Source: Chryseobacterium sp. Bi04 (GTDB taxonomy: Bacteria; Bacteroidota; Bacteroidia; Flavobacteriales; Weeksellaceae). From it: a DNA stretch of 64,000 nucleotides. The stretch spans positions 496,001 through 560,000 of the forward strand of contig NZ_CAKKLP010000001.1 of the NCBI RefSeq assembly GCF_918698085.1, given 5' to 3'. The stretch's first letter is position 1, and each line of letters opens with the position of its first letter. The notes under the pieces are model-generated. The model had not been told where the DNA came from. It ran no database searches and saw nothing but the letters and a program-made list of their open reading frames with translations. This document shows positions 1 to 8,678 of the stretch, in pieces. A program made the translations under genes and the position numbers.

Positions 1-432
1 GTTCCATTTTCCGGTTAAGCTGTCGCCATTGAGCTTTACTTCAAACCGGCCATCAGTCTTATCATTTCCCGGCTCATCCAGGACAAATAATTTTGAAGCT
101 TCATTAAAGACCCCTCTGAAAGGACGTTGGTTTCCACTTACAATGCTTTGCCCATAGACACTATCCTTTGTTATCTTGTTGATTTTTAAAGAAATCCTCT
201 TATAAGATCCTCCTTCGTACTCGGAACCATCCGACTCGTCAATCATTTTCTCCATGCCGGCAAATTCACCGGTATAAATTCCATAGTATTCTTTATAGAT
301 CTCCGGGATTACCACAGAATCTTTTTTTGCAGTTAGAGAATCTTTTCCTGATTCACTGGTTTTTCCGTCCTTTTTACAGTTCATTAAAGAAACTGCCAAT
401 AAAGCGGTAAGGGTGTAATTTAAAATTTTCAT
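1..432 (-). CDS. Lipoprotein of unknown function, 3' end outside window
   Basis: The reading frame is open from the ATG at 432 down to base 1, 144 codons, with no stop, so the C-terminus lies outside the window. The protein begins MKILNYTLTALLAVSLMNC, an SPII signal with the lipobox Cys at residue 19, followed by a Lys/Ser-rich linker. The rest is hydrophilic, with Tyr, Gly and Asp-rich strands that suggest a small beta domain (around residues 45-140). The start overlaps the stop of the DUF2306 gene by four bases (ATGA), which indicates translational coupling as last gene of the operon visible here. I do not recognise the family. Confidence 0.8.
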   Translation of the reverse strand, partial: MKILNYTLTALLAVSLMNCKKDGKTSESGKDSLTAKKDSVVIPEIYKEYYGIYTGEFAGMEKMIDESDGSEYEGGSYKRISLKINKITKDSVYGQSIVSGNQRPFRGVFNEASKLFVLDEPGNDKTDGRFEVKLNGDSLTGKWN

Positions 433-1067
433 ATCTGTTTTTTGGTAATTAAATATTCAATCAAAAGGATATTGGGAATCCAGCCCAGCCATGCAATGAT
501 CTGATAGACATCCATAGGATTGGGATGGAATAAATATACAATAATAACTTTCCACATTCGTAGGGTAATCGCAGATAAAGTAAGGGCAAAACTCCGCCAC
601 ATCCATTGCTTATGTTCTTTAAACTTTTTCTGTTTTGCAAACTGATAGGCTTTATACGTAGAAACCCACCAAAGACTCCCTAAAATAACGAAAGAGATTT
701 TGGAAAGGTAGCCTCCGTTGGCAAAAAATCCCATGTAGATTCCAGAGGGTGCAGCCAGAATCAGGATTAAAAAAATATAGACTTTTCCAATATTCCTGTG
801 AAAGTTTCTTATTCCGAAATCCTTTCTGAGAATAGCCAAAAATCCGGTAAACAGTAAAAAAATACTGGTATACACGTGGATGTAGAAAAAAACGAGATAT
901 TCCGGTCTGTCCTGAACTTCCGTCTGTTTGATCATCAGAAAGCTTACATTTGGATTGAAAGGAATATATTCAAGAGTGATTTTCAGCATCAGCCAAAAGA
1001 AATATCCGAATCCTAAAATCAAAAGGATCTTGAAGAGTTTTGAACTGTTTTTTTTGGCAGAAAGCAT
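429..1067 (-). CDS. DUF2306 family membrane protein
   Basis: 212 residues with about six hydrophobic helices (roughly 13-33, 60-80, 95-115, 123-143, 155-175, 190-208). The His and Arg placement in the loops, such as the FHRNIGKVY stretch and the HKQWMWRSF stretch, is characteristic of DUF2306 proteins. The family is an uncharacterised integral inner-membrane group; the conserved loop His could bind heme or metal, but that is inference. It starts 5 bases after the TonB-like gene stop and overlaps the next lipoprotein by four bases, so it sits in the middle of an operon. Confidence 0.8.
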   Translation of the reverse strand: MLSAKKNSSKLFKILLILGFGYFFWLMLKITLEYIPFNPNVSFLMIKQTEVQDRPEYLVFFYIHVYTSIFLLFTGFLAILRKDFGIRNFHRNIGKVYIFLILILAAPSGIYMGFFANGGYLSKISFVILGSLWWVSTYKAYQFAKQKKFKEHKQWMWRSFALTLSAITLRMWKVIIVYLFHPNPMDVYQIIAWLGWIPNILLIEYLITKKQI

Positions 1068-1072
1068 ATTTT

Positions 1073-1468
1073 TTAATCAAGGCTTACTGATACTTGTGTG
1101 GTATACCAATACTCAACCGGTTTATTCTTATAAGTGGCAGGTTTCCACTTTCTGCTGATAGTACTGATGGCCCGTACCACTTCTTTATTAAGACCTTCAT
1201 GATCTCCAGTTGCGTTCACAGAGCTGATCTCTCCTTTGGAATCAATTAAAAATATAGCTTCTGACTTTACTGTTCCGGTTAGTGATGATAAAGCTTTAAA
1301 ATTCAATTTATTCATAACAAGACTTCTGAACGAGGCGATCCCTCCGGGAAATTCAGGTTGCGTATCTGCTTTGTTGGTGTAAGTTTTTGTAGAAGTCTGT
1401 TCGTGCTGTATTTGAGAAAAACATAAACCAAATGCCAGCAATACAACTAATATTGATAACTTTTTCAT
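1073..1468 (-). CDS. Small secreted protein with TonB C-terminal-like domain
   Basis: 131 residues. A signal peptide covers about residues 1-19 (cleavage near CFSQ). The PEFPGG motif and the following helix, then the VKSEAIFLIDSKGEIS strand and the WKPATYKNKPVEYW region, match the TonB C-terminal fold used by many Bacteroidota proteins. It has no N-terminal proline-rich TonB spanner and no ordinary TonB membrane anchor, so it is unlikely to be a working energy transducer; a periplasmic binding role is more plausible. The start overlaps the flavoprotein stop by four bases. A second protein of the same general type lies at 12821-13387. Confidence 0.75.
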   Translation of the reverse strand: MKKLSILVVLLAFGLCFSQIQHEQTSTKTYTNKADTQPEFPGGIASFRSLVMNKLNFKALSSLTGTVKSEAIFLIDSKGEISSVNATGDHEGLNKEVVRAISTISRKWKPATYKNKPVEYWYTTQVSVSLD

Positions 1469-2673
1469 AATTCTAAGGTATTTAAGTCCTGTGCGATCAG
1501 CCAGCTTTCACTCCAGCATGCCTGAAAATTAAAACCTCCGGTAACCGCATCTATATTGAGAACCTCTCCGGCAATATAAAAATTGGGAAGGATTTTTGAG
1601 GACATATTTTTAAAGTTAATTTCCTTTAAATCAACACCTCCTGCGGTCACGAACTCATCTTTAAACGTAGATTTTCCTGTAACCTTCAGCTTTTTTTTGC
1701 AAAGGTTTTCAAGGATTTTCTGCATTTCTTTTCCAGAAATATTAGAGACTTGTTTATTAAGATCAACTTTTGAAACATCCAGTACTTTTTGCCAGAACCT
1801 GTTGGTAACTTCAAAGATCTTTGCCTGCCCAATCGTCTTTTTCGGATTGGATTGTTTAAAATTCTGGAAACTTTCTTCCGCTTCATCCATAGATCTTGAA
1901 ATAAAATTCACTTCGATCTCAAAATGATACTTTGATTTGGCCAGACTTATGGCTTCCCACGCAGAAATTTTTAAAACGGCAGGTCCCGAAAGGCCCCAAT
2001 GTGTAATAAGGAGAGGTCCGCTTTCCTCTGTTTTTAATGCAGGAATCGAAATCTCTGCATTTTCAAAACTGGTCCCGGGAATATCCTGTAAAAGCTCATC
2101 TTTACTATTGAATGTAAAAAGGGATGGAACAAGATCAACAATTTTATGACCCAGATTTTCAATGATCTTTAATGATTTTGGAGAGCTTCCGGTAGCATAA
2201 ACAATATAATCTGCTTCAAAATCTCCTGAACTGGTTTTTACAATATACTTTTCCTCTGTCTTCTCAATCTCTTTTACCACACATTTTGTCTTCACAGAGA
2301 CATTTTTCTTTTGGGTTTCGTTCAAAAAAGTATTGATAATGGTCTGCGAAGAATTGCTTTCAGGAAAAGTTCTGTTGTCGTTTTCAATTTTCAGGGGAAC
2401 GTTACGCTGCTCGAACCATTCCATGGTATCACCCGGCTGAAATTTGGTAAAAACGCTTAATAATTCTTTATTTCCACGGGGATAAAACTGTACCAGCTCT
2501 CTCGGATCAAAACAGGCATGAGTCACATTACAGCGTCCGCCTCCGGATATTTTCACTTTCTGAAGGACATCCGAGTTCTGTTCAAGAATGGTAATATTAT
2601 ATTTCTTTTCGTCAAGGTTCGATGCACAGAAAAAGCCTGCGGCACCGCCTCCGATAATAATGATCTGTTTCAT
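1465..2673 (-). CDS. BaiN/HI0933-family NAD(P)/FAD-dependent oxidoreductase
   Basis: 402 residues, the usual length for this family. The N-terminus IIIIGGGAAGFFCA is a Rossmann dinucleotide-binding motif (GxGxxG type), followed by the family signature KVKISGGGRCNVTH near residues 40-54. The C-terminus contains GGVDLKEI and AGEVLNIDAVTGGFNFQ, which close the FAD site in this group. The family are cytoplasmic flavoproteins related to aminoacetone oxidase; no substrate can be assigned from sequence. It is first in a four-gene operon reading leftward, with a -7-like element at 2707-2714 just upstream of the start. Confidence 0.9.
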   Translation of the reverse strand: MKQIIIIGGGAAGFFCASNLDEKKYNITILEQNSDVLQKVKISGGGRCNVTHACFDPRELVQFYPRGNKELLSVFTKFQPGDTMEWFEQRNVPLKIENDNRTFPESNSSQTIINTFLNETQKKNVSVKTKCVVKEIEKTEEKYIVKTSSGDFEADYIVYATGSSPKSLKIIENLGHKIVDLVPSLFTFNSKDELLQDIPGTSFENAEISIPALKTEESGPLLITHWGLSGPAVLKISAWEAISLAKSKYHFEIEVNFISRSMDEAEESFQNFKQSNPKKTIGQAKIFEVTNRFWQKVLDVSKVDLNKQVSNISGKEMQKILENLCKKKLKVTGKSTFKDEFVTAGGVDLKEINFKNMSSKILPNFYIAGEVLNIDAVTGGFNFQACWSESWLIAQDLNTLEL

Positions 2674-2706
2674 GTATATGCAATCCTATGCTGAAGATTA
2701 TTTTTC

Positions 2707-2714
2707 CAAAAGTA
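2707..2714 (-). promoter_or_regulatory. -7 element candidate for the flavoprotein operon
   Basis: On the minus strand the bases read TACTTTTG, a match to the Bacteroidota -7 consensus TAnnTTTG, 34 bases before the ATG at 2673. No good TTG is found 17-23 bases upstream, so this is only half a promoter. Confidence 0.4.
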
Positions 2715-2741
2715 CAATTTTTATAAACCATCTTATTTGAG

Positions 2742-2749
2742 TATTTTTG
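2742..2749 (+). promoter_or_regulatory. -7 element candidate for the thioesterase gene
   Basis: The bases TATTTTTG match TAnnTTTG, 38 bases before the ATG at 2787. With the element at 2707-2714 on the other strand this makes a compact divergent promoter region. No clear -33 TTG is present. Confidence 0.4.
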
Positions 2750-2786
2750 GAGAATATAATTTTATGATCTTAAAAACGATTTTCAA

Positions 2787-3281
2787 ATGATATTTTACCA
2801 TAAATTCGAAGTACGATGGAGTGATCTTGATGCCAACAAGCATTTAGCCAACTCATCATACGTACAATACTGTGCTCAGGCCAGAATGGCCTTTATGACC
2901 AAAGAGAAAATGGGAGTTACCCAACTGAGCAGATGGGGAATAGGCCCGGTGATCCTGCACGAAAGATATTCTTTTTTTAAAGAAATCTATGCAGATCAGA
3001 CGGTTATCGTAAGTCTGGAAATAGATGGATGTTCAGAGGATTCCTCTATTTACCGCTTTGTACATAAATTCTATACTCCCGATGGTGCCCATTGTGCAAC
3101 CTCTGAAGCAACAGGGGTATGGATTGATATGATGCTGAGAAAAATGACCACTCCACCGGATGACGTGATGGAGGCCATGAATAAATATAAAACCCCGGAA
3201 ACAGTAGTGCTGTCAAAAGAGGATTTCAAAAAATTCCCTTTTCACCCACATAATATTGATCCGGCGGAATTTAATCAATAA
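2787..3281 (+). CDS. Acyl-CoA thioesterase, hotdog fold (4HBT)
   Basis: 164 residues. The N-terminal stretch FEVRWSDLDANKHLANSSYV is the 4HBT active-site region: the Asp in WSDLDANKH sits where the catalytic Asp of 4-hydroxybenzoyl-CoA thioesterase relatives lies. The family hydrolyses acyl-CoA thioesters in the cytoplasm; chain-length preference cannot be read. It is separated from thiL by 66 bases with no terminator, so the two are probably cotranscribed. Confidence 0.85.
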   Translation: MIFYHKFEVRWSDLDANKHLANSSYVQYCAQARMAFMTKEKMGVTQLSRWGIGPVILHERYSFFKEIYADQTVIVSLEIDGCSEDSSIYRFVHKFYTPDGAHCATSEATGVWIDMMLRKMTTPPDDVMEAMNKYKTPETVVLSKEDFKKFPFHPHNIDPAEFNQ

Positions 3282-3347
3282 TCAAAGTTCAGCGTTTAAT
3301 GTCGTTAAAATATGACTTCATTGAACTTGGTACAAAAAAGAAATTTT

Positions 3348-4412
3348 ATGTTTGAAGATAAATCACAGGAGCTGACTCCCATTTCAAAATTAGGCGAGTT
3401 TGGTCTTATTAAACATCTGACAGAGTATTTTCCACTATCCAATGAATCTTCGGAACTTGGGGTAGGAGATGATGCGGCAGTTATTAATCCTGAAAATAAA
3501 AAAGTAGTTCTTACAACAGACGTTCTGGCGGAAGGAGTGCATTTTAATTTGGGATATGTTCCATTAAAGCACTTAGGATATAAAGCCGTTGTGGTAAACC
3601 TGAGCGATATTGCAGCTATGAACGCTGTTCCTACTCAGATTCTTGTATCCCTTGCTGTTTCCAACCGTTTTCCGGTGGAGGCTCTGGAAGAAATTTATGC
3701 TGGAATTCAGGCAGCTTGTGCAAGATATAAAGTCGATTTGATTGGAGGCGATACCACGAGCTCCAACTCAGGGCTGGTCATGAGTATTACTGCTGTAGGG
3801 ATCGAAAATGGAGAGAATATTGTCAAAAGAAGTGGTGCAAAACCGAATGACCTTCTTGTGGTGACAGGTGATTTAGGAGGTGCTTATATGGGGTTACAGA
3901 TTCTGGAAAGAGAACATGCTGTTTTTCTTGCTGATCCTAATATGCAGCCGGAGATGGAAGGCTATGATTATATCCTAGAAAGACAGCTTAAACCTGAAGC
4001 AAGAACAGATGTGAAAGCTATTTTGGAACAACTGGATATTAAACCAACTTCCATGATTGATATTTCAGACGGTCTGGCTTCTGAGATCCTGCATCTTTCA
4101 GATCAGTCAAAAGTAGGATTCAGACTCTATGAAGAAAAAGTACCTATGGATAATCTTACCATTACTACGGCTGATGAAATGAATTTAAACCCTGTAATGA
4201 CGGCATTAAGCGGAGGTGAAGATTATGAATTGCTGTTTACAATTTCTCCTAATGACTTTGATAAAATCAAAAATCATCCGGATTTTACGATTATAGGACA
4301 TGCTGTGGAAAAAGAAGACGGAAACTTTATGGTAGCAAGAGGATCCAACCAATTGGTGGCCCTTACAGCTCAGGGCTGGGATGCTTTTTTAGGCAGCCAG
4401 CAGAACGGATAA
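3348..4412 (+). CDS. thiL: Thiamine-phosphate kinase
   Basis: ThiL phosphorylates thiamine monophosphate with ATP to give thiamine diphosphate. Family signatures are all visible: GVGDDAAV, TTDVLAEGVHF (Asp residues that bind Mg-ATP), LIGGDTTSS, DISDGLASE and SGGEDYELLF. The chosen ATG at 3348 gives 354 residues beginning MFEDKSQELTPISKLGEFG, close to the usual 320-350. An in-frame ATG at 3312 would add twelve residues with no family similarity. No other thiamine gene is nearby. It probably follows the thioesterase in one transcript and ends before the hairpin at 4438. Confidence 0.93.
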   Translation: MFEDKSQELTPISKLGEFGLIKHLTEYFPLSNESSELGVGDDAAVINPENKKVVLTTDVLAEGVHFNLGYVPLKHLGYKAVVVNLSDIAAMNAVPTQILVSLAVSNRFPVEALEEIYAGIQAACARYKVDLIGGDTTSSNSGLVMSITAVGIENGENIVKRSGAKPNDLLVVTGDLGGAYMGLQILEREHAVFLADPNMQPEMEGYDYILERQLKPEARTDVKAILEQLDIKPTSMIDISDGLASEILHLSDQSKVGFRLYEEKVPMDNLTITTADEMNLNPVMTALSGGEDYELLFTISPNDFDKIKNHPDFTIIGHAVEKEDGNFMVARGSNQLVALTAQGWDAFLGSQQNG

Positions 4413-4437
4413 AATTTATTTAATTGTAAATATTGTA

Positions 4438-4467
4438 GGAGACCGCAGCTTTTTCGCTGTGGTTTCC
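4438..4467 (+). terminator. Hairpin after thiL
   Basis: Arms 4438-4449 and 4456-4467 pair over 12 bp in the plus-strand RNA (two G-U pairs) around a six-base loop of mostly T. No run of U follows directly, so it may be an intrinsic terminator of modest strength or a leader structure for the AraC gene that starts at 4492. Confidence 0.5.
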
Positions 4468-4491
4468 GTTTATATACTCATTGTTTTTGCT

Positions 4492-5310
4492 ATGAACTCA
4501 TCAGAAAAAAATATCCCCGTTCATCATCTGACTTCTGAAGAATTTCAGCTGAGTACCCTGCAGACAGGACATCCTGAAAATTTTAATGATATCCACCGGC
4601 ATAATTTTTTTGAAATCATATGGTTTAATAAGGTTCCGGAAAACAGCCGTCTGGAATTGGACTTTGAAAGCCACCTTCTTTGTAACGGACAGATCTGTAT
4701 TATTGCTCCGGGGCAGGTGTTTAATATGAAGTTGCAAGGTGAAAAAGGATACGTTCTTGCGGTGACAAGAGAAATATTTAAAGAAGCCTGCGCTATAGAA
4801 TCTATACTGACTGGGGGAACGGCTCCTTTTTCTTTAGATATTCAGAACGAAAAGGCCTGTAATGCCATTATATCACTTATGGAACAGGAGTATAAAAGAG
4901 CTTCACGAATTGAACTGCTTAAAACGTATTTGAAAGCATTCTGCATTATCATTGCAGACCAGATCAATTTACAGGATCCTTTAATGAAAGACAGACAGCG
5001 GATCCAAAAACTTATCAATCTGATAGAAGAGCATTATACCGTTCACAGGGATACCGCTTTCTATGCAGATAAAATAAAAATCAGTTCCCATCACCTTAAT
5101 GATATTGTACGGTTATCGAGAGCAACTACGATCAAGAAAATGGTTGCCCAGCGGCTTCTTCTGGAAGCAAAAAGAGAATTGAGTTTCGGAGCTTTAACGG
5201 TTAAAGAAATTGCGTTTAAGCTGGGATTCAGTGATGCTTCCTATTTCTCACGATTTTTTAAAAAGCATACGGGTGATAATCCTGATAGCTTCAGGTCCGG
5301 AAAAGTCTAA
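4492..5310 (+). CDS. AraC-family transcriptional regulator
   Basis: 272 residues from the ATG at 4492; an upstream in-frame GTG at 4459 lies inside the hairpin and is less likely. The N-terminal half (about 1-150) is a cupin-like sensor beginning after DIHRHNFFEIIWF, with GQICIIAPGQVFNM typical of AraC cupins. The C-terminal about 100 residues hold two helix-turn-helix units, ending in KEIAFKLGFSDASYFSRFFKKHTGDNPDSFR without the last Arg-rich tail, a strong AraC signature. It lies directly upstream of the drug exporter at 5478 in the same direction, so it probably controls that gene, responding to a small aromatic or drug-like ligand (inference). Confidence 0.88.
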   Translation: MNSSEKNIPVHHLTSEEFQLSTLQTGHPENFNDIHRHNFFEIIWFNKVPENSRLELDFESHLLCNGQICIIAPGQVFNMKLQGEKGYVLAVTREIFKEACAIESILTGGTAPFSLDIQNEKACNAIISLMEQEYKRASRIELLKTYLKAFCIIIADQINLQDPLMKDRQRIQKLINLIEEHYTVHRDTAFYADKIKISSHHLNDIVRLSRATTIKKMVAQRLLLEAKRELSFGALTVKEIAFKLGFSDASYFSRFFKKHTGDNPDSFRSGKV

Positions 5311-5409
5311 TCTTCAGAATGTTACTTTTTAATTGCTTAAAAATAGCTCTAAAACACAGCGCGTTAAAAATAACCCTCAGTTTGTGCTGGTCTTTCTTCA
5401 GTTCCTGTC

Positions 5410-5440
5410 TTGGGTGTTTCTACTTTTTAAAGCAACTTTG
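5410..5440 (+). promoter_or_regulatory. Promoter candidate for the MFS exporter
   Basis: TTG at 5410-5412, a 20-base spacer, then CAACTTTG at 5433-5440, which differs from TAnnTTTG only in the first base. It is 37 bases before the ATG at 5478, so the exporter probably has its own promoter after the AraC gene. Confidence 0.45.
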
Positions 5441-5477
5441 CAGCCAGAAAAAACGCCTGTGAAGGCTTATACTATTT

Positions 5478-6668
5478 ATGAAGAATTTGAATATTGTAGT
5501 GTTTATCCTGGCGCTACTGAACACCCTGGAGTCACTGAGTATAGATCTTTATCTTCCTGCTTTCCCAAGTATGGCCCAAATTTTTAACACGGATATCGGG
5601 CATATACAGATCTCAATTTCTGTTTTCTTTGCCGGATTTGCCTTTGGCCAGTTATTATGGGGACCTTTGTCTGATAAAAAGGGACGTAAACCCATGCTGT
5701 ATTGTGGCCTTTTACTTTTTATTGTAGGCGCAACAGCTATATTTTTCACATCAGATATTTATGTTTTATGGGCAATGCGTTTTCTGCAGGCCTTTGGAGG
5801 AAGTGCGGGCATTGTTATTGGACGTGCAATAGTTATTGACCTTTATGATAAGCAGAAATCCGTTACTATTTTCTCCCAACAGTCCCAGATCAGTGGTATT
5901 GCTCCCATTGTAGCTCCATTACTGGGGAGTGTATTTCTTAAGTTCTGGGGATGGAACAGCTCATTTGCTTTTTTAGTTATTATGGGAATCATTACCCTCT
6001 TTATGGTGTATCAGTATGTTCCTGAAACCAATGCTAAAATCAACCTTCCGGATCAGATTGAGAATGAAAAAGGGTTGAAGGATCAACTGAAAATGATCAT
6101 CACCAATAAAGATTTCATCAACAGTACCATGATCGGGAGTGTAGCCTTTGCTTCGCTTATTATTTACATTTCTAACGCACCATTCCTGTTTATGAAGATC
6201 CATGGATTTTCCAGCGGTGTTTTCAGCTTCATATTTGCTTTTAATTCATTAGCGCTGATTACTGCCGCCTACATTACTCCAAAGTTGATTAAAAGAATAA
6301 GCAATGCAAAGCTTTTATTGATCGCTACACTTGTGTTGTTGTGTACCTGTGTGCTTCATATCCTGATTGCTGCCGGAAACCTTTCTGTTGGGTTGGAAAT
6401 TGCGATGCTGTATGTTTCATTACTGGCTATAGGAATTTTATTTCCTCTTACTTCAGCATATGCTTTATCTCCATTTAAAGAGGGACGGGGTACAGCTGCG
6501 GCTTTACTTGGATTTATGCAGCTGATGGTTACCTTTTTAATGTCAGCATTGGTAGGTTTCTTAGAGGCAGATTCCATTATGCCGATGGTGGTTGCTCGTA
6601 CAGGAATCGCGGTGATTGCTGTTTGGTTCGGCTATCGTATTTTTAAAACCCAGAAAAGTGCTGTTTAA
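5478..6668 (+). CDS. Bcr/CflA-type multidrug efflux MFS transporter
   Basis: 396 residues with about twelve hydrophobic helices. The first helix carries SIDLYLPAFPSMA, the Bcr/CflA form of the DHA1 motif, and the loop between helices 2 and 3 carries LWGPLSDKKGRKPML, the MFS motif A. Such proteins export drugs in exchange for protons across the inner membrane. The gene follows the AraC regulator and has its own promoter candidate. Its 3' end converges with the acyltransferase at 6681, with only a 6-bp hairpin (about 6659-6679) between them. Confidence 0.9.
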   Translation: MKNLNIVVFILALLNTLESLSIDLYLPAFPSMAQIFNTDIGHIQISISVFFAGFAFGQLLWGPLSDKKGRKPMLYCGLLLFIVGATAIFFTSDIYVLWAMRFLQAFGGSAGIVIGRAIVIDLYDKQKSVTIFSQQSQISGIAPIVAPLLGSVFLKFWGWNSSFAFLVIMGIITLFMVYQYVPETNAKINLPDQIENEKGLKDQLKMIITNKDFINSTMIGSVAFASLIIYISNAPFLFMKIHGFSSGVFSFIFAFNSLALITAAYITPKLIKRISNAKLLLIATLVLLCTCVLHILIAAGNLSVGLEIAMLYVSLLAIGILFPLTSAYALSPFKEGRGTAAALLGFMQLMVTFLMSALVGFLEADSIMPMVVARTGIAVIAVWFGYRIFKTQKSAV

Positions 6669-6680
6669 AAAATACAGCAA

Positions 6681-8510
6681 TTATTTTTTCTCTGCCATGA
6701 TAGGGGTAAAGAAAGACATAAAATCTTTTTCCTTCTCTTTACCCAGAGAAATGGCACCATAAGTATTAAGGTGGGAGTCATTATAATACATCAGCGTATC
6801 CTTGTAAAAGGGCACGCTTTTAAATATCTCCCCTTTAGACAAGTCATAGAAATAGACATTCTTATACGTGGCAGCAAGCTTTTCCAATGCCAGCTTATTT
6901 TTTTCTTTACCGATGATTTTAAATGAGGCTGAAGTTCTTTTGATGTAATCCCGGTTTACTTTTACAGGATCCCGGTTAATAGACGGAAAAGTATTGAATA
7001 CAACCAGCTTTTGATCCGGCCGTAATGATCCCGCAAGTTTTTCCAGAGATTCATAAGCGGACATGGGTTCTATAAAGGAAGAACTGTTAATCAGGATAAT
7101 CCTGTTTTTTTGGATATTCTGCTGGGTAAAATCCACAAGCTGCTGGGCAGCATCATAAAACTTCACTTCATTGCTGGTGTAATCCTCTCTCTTTACTCCT
7201 TTTAAAGCAAGAACTCCATCAGTAGTCACCGTGGAAAAAGAAAAATTATTTCGCTTTCCTATATAGTCTAAAAAAGGTTTAATAGTAAGTGCATGGCTGT
7301 CGCCGATAAGTAAAATGTGATTGTTTTTTGAAGTTTTATTTCCAAAAATTTCAATATTTTTCTCATTATGGGAAAGCATGCCGAATGTGGGCGAAGTATA
7401 TACTTCCGGAATTTGATAAACAGCAGTTGCTTTCGGAACTAAAAAAGCCATAAAAATCAAGAGGATCCCTCCTGAAATAGAGTACCGGATGAGGGTCGTA
7501 TTATTCTTTTTTCTAAAGAAATTCTCAATAAACCGATAGGAAAACCATGCTGAGGCAAAGGTTAGAATACACGTAAAAATAACTTCACCGGGGCTTAAAA
7601 AATATTCATCATGGTAATATCTTATAAATGAGATGATAGGCCAGTGCCATAAATAAAGTGAATAAGAGAGCTCTCCCAAATAAACGGGGATTTTCTTTGC
7701 AAAAAAATCAGAAATAAAATTGTTGCCGGTCACCAATAAGTTTGCTGTGGCTATCGTCGGAATTAAAGCAATTACTCCCGGGAAAAAAGAATCTTTACTG
7801 ATAAAAACAGCTGATAATATCAATACCAACAGGTTCAGCGAAGCGAAGATCGTATTGCCCAATCTGCTGAAATTAATTTTGTTTTTAAAACTAAGGCTGT
7901 AAAAACTTCCGATCAGGAACTCCGGAATTCTGGATACTAATGAAAAATAAGTTGAGGTATTGCTGTTTTCCATATACATTGAAATGCTTGTATAGGCTGT
8001 AAGAACAATAATGAGTAATACTATGGCTGCAGATAAATATTTTCTTTTAACCCAAATAAGAAGCAAAGGAAGTAACAGATAAAACTGCATCTCAATAGCC
8101 AGAGACCAGGTATGAAGAAAAGGATTTTCATTCAATGCTGCCCCGAAATAAGAGTCTCCACGGGAAAATAACAGGTTGGAAAGAAAGACCACGGAAGCCC
8201 CAGCAGATTTTTGAAGTGTCCAGATATCCCTTGCCAGATAAATAAAAGACCCTGCAAATGTAGCTGCAATAATAAGAAAAAGATAAGCAGGAAAAATTCT
8301 TTTCAGACGCTTCCAGTAAAAATCATAAAAGCTGAAAGTATCTTTATTCTTTTGATCAATAATGATGGAGGTCATTAGGTATCCTGATATGACAAAAAAA
8401 ACATCTACTCCAATAAAACCACCCTGCAGCCAGGTGTGGTTTATATGAAAAATAAAGACTAAAAAGAAGGCCAGGGCTCTTATACCCTGTATATCATTTC
8501 TAAACTGCAT
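6681..8510 (-). CDS. OafA/YrhL-type membrane acyltransferase with C-terminal SGNH domain
   Basis: 609 residues. The N-terminal 360 residues are an acyltransferase-3 membrane domain: RALAFFLVFIFHI with its conserved His, GGFIGVDVFFVISGYL, HTWSLAIEMQFYL and SYSLYLWHWP. The C-terminal part (about 390-600) is an SGNH hydrolase-like domain with the GDSH block and the DSHLNTYG block that supplies the Asp and His. Such proteins O-acetylate cell-surface glycans: the membrane part carries the acyl group and the SGNH part transfers it in the periplasm. The common WSLSVEEQF motif has Met for the second Glu here. The start has a complete promoter match at 8529-8561. A paralogue lies at 21554-23485. Confidence 0.9.
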   Translation of the reverse strand: MQFRNDIQGIRALAFFLVFIFHINHTWLQGGFIGVDVFFVISGYLMTSIIIDQKNKDTFSFYDFYWKRLKRIFPAYLFLIIAATFAGSFIYLARDIWTLQKSAGASVVFLSNLLFSRGDSYFGAALNENPFLHTWSLAIEMQFYLLLPLLLIWVKRKYLSAAIVLLIIVLTAYTSISMYMENSNTSTYFSLVSRIPEFLIGSFYSLSFKNKINFSRLGNTIFASLNLLVLILSAVFISKDSFFPGVIALIPTIATANLLVTGNNFISDFFAKKIPVYLGELSYSLYLWHWPIISFIRYYHDEYFLSPGEVIFTCILTFASAWFSYRFIENFFRKKNNTTLIRYSISGGILLIFMAFLVPKATAVYQIPEVYTSPTFGMLSHNEKNIEIFGNKTSKNNHILLIGDSHALTIKPFLDYIGKRNNFSFSTVTTDGVLALKGVKREDYTSNEVKFYDAAQQLVDFTQQNIQKNRIILINSSSFIEPMSAYESLEKLAGSLRPDQKLVVFNTFPSINRDPVKVNRDYIKRTSASFKIIGKEKNKLALEKLAATYKNVYFYDLSKGEIFKSVPFYKDTLMYYNDSHLNTYGAISLGKEKEKDFMSFFTPIMAEKK

Positions 8511-8528
8511 CAGATGTTTTTATAAAGA

Positions 8529-8561
8529 CAAATATAACAGAATATAAAGACTTCATTTCAA
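8529..8561 (-). promoter_or_regulatory. Promoter of the acyltransferase at 6681-8510
   Basis: On the minus strand TTG (8559-8561), a 22-base spacer and TATATTTG (8529-8536) match the Bacteroidota primary sigma consensus TTG-N17-23-TAnnTTTG. The -7 box ends 19 bases before the start codon. Confidence 0.65.
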
Positions 8562-8678
8562 AGGTTTGCTGTTTTCTTAATCCTGCTATTTGATCCTGTC
8601 GTCATACTATCCCGGCACTTAATCAAGTAATTTTTGTGAAGAACAGCCAAAGGGCTCTCTTTGCGTAAAATTTAAATT

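Noticed and set aside
1073..1468. Full TonB energy transducer
   Set aside because: No membrane anchor with a Pro-rich spanner and no ExbB/ExbD nearby; only the C-terminal fold is present. The same applies to 12821-13387.
5333..5587. Open frame of 84 codons overlapping the start of the exporter gene
   Set aside because: It covers the likely promoter of the exporter and runs into its first helix in another frame.
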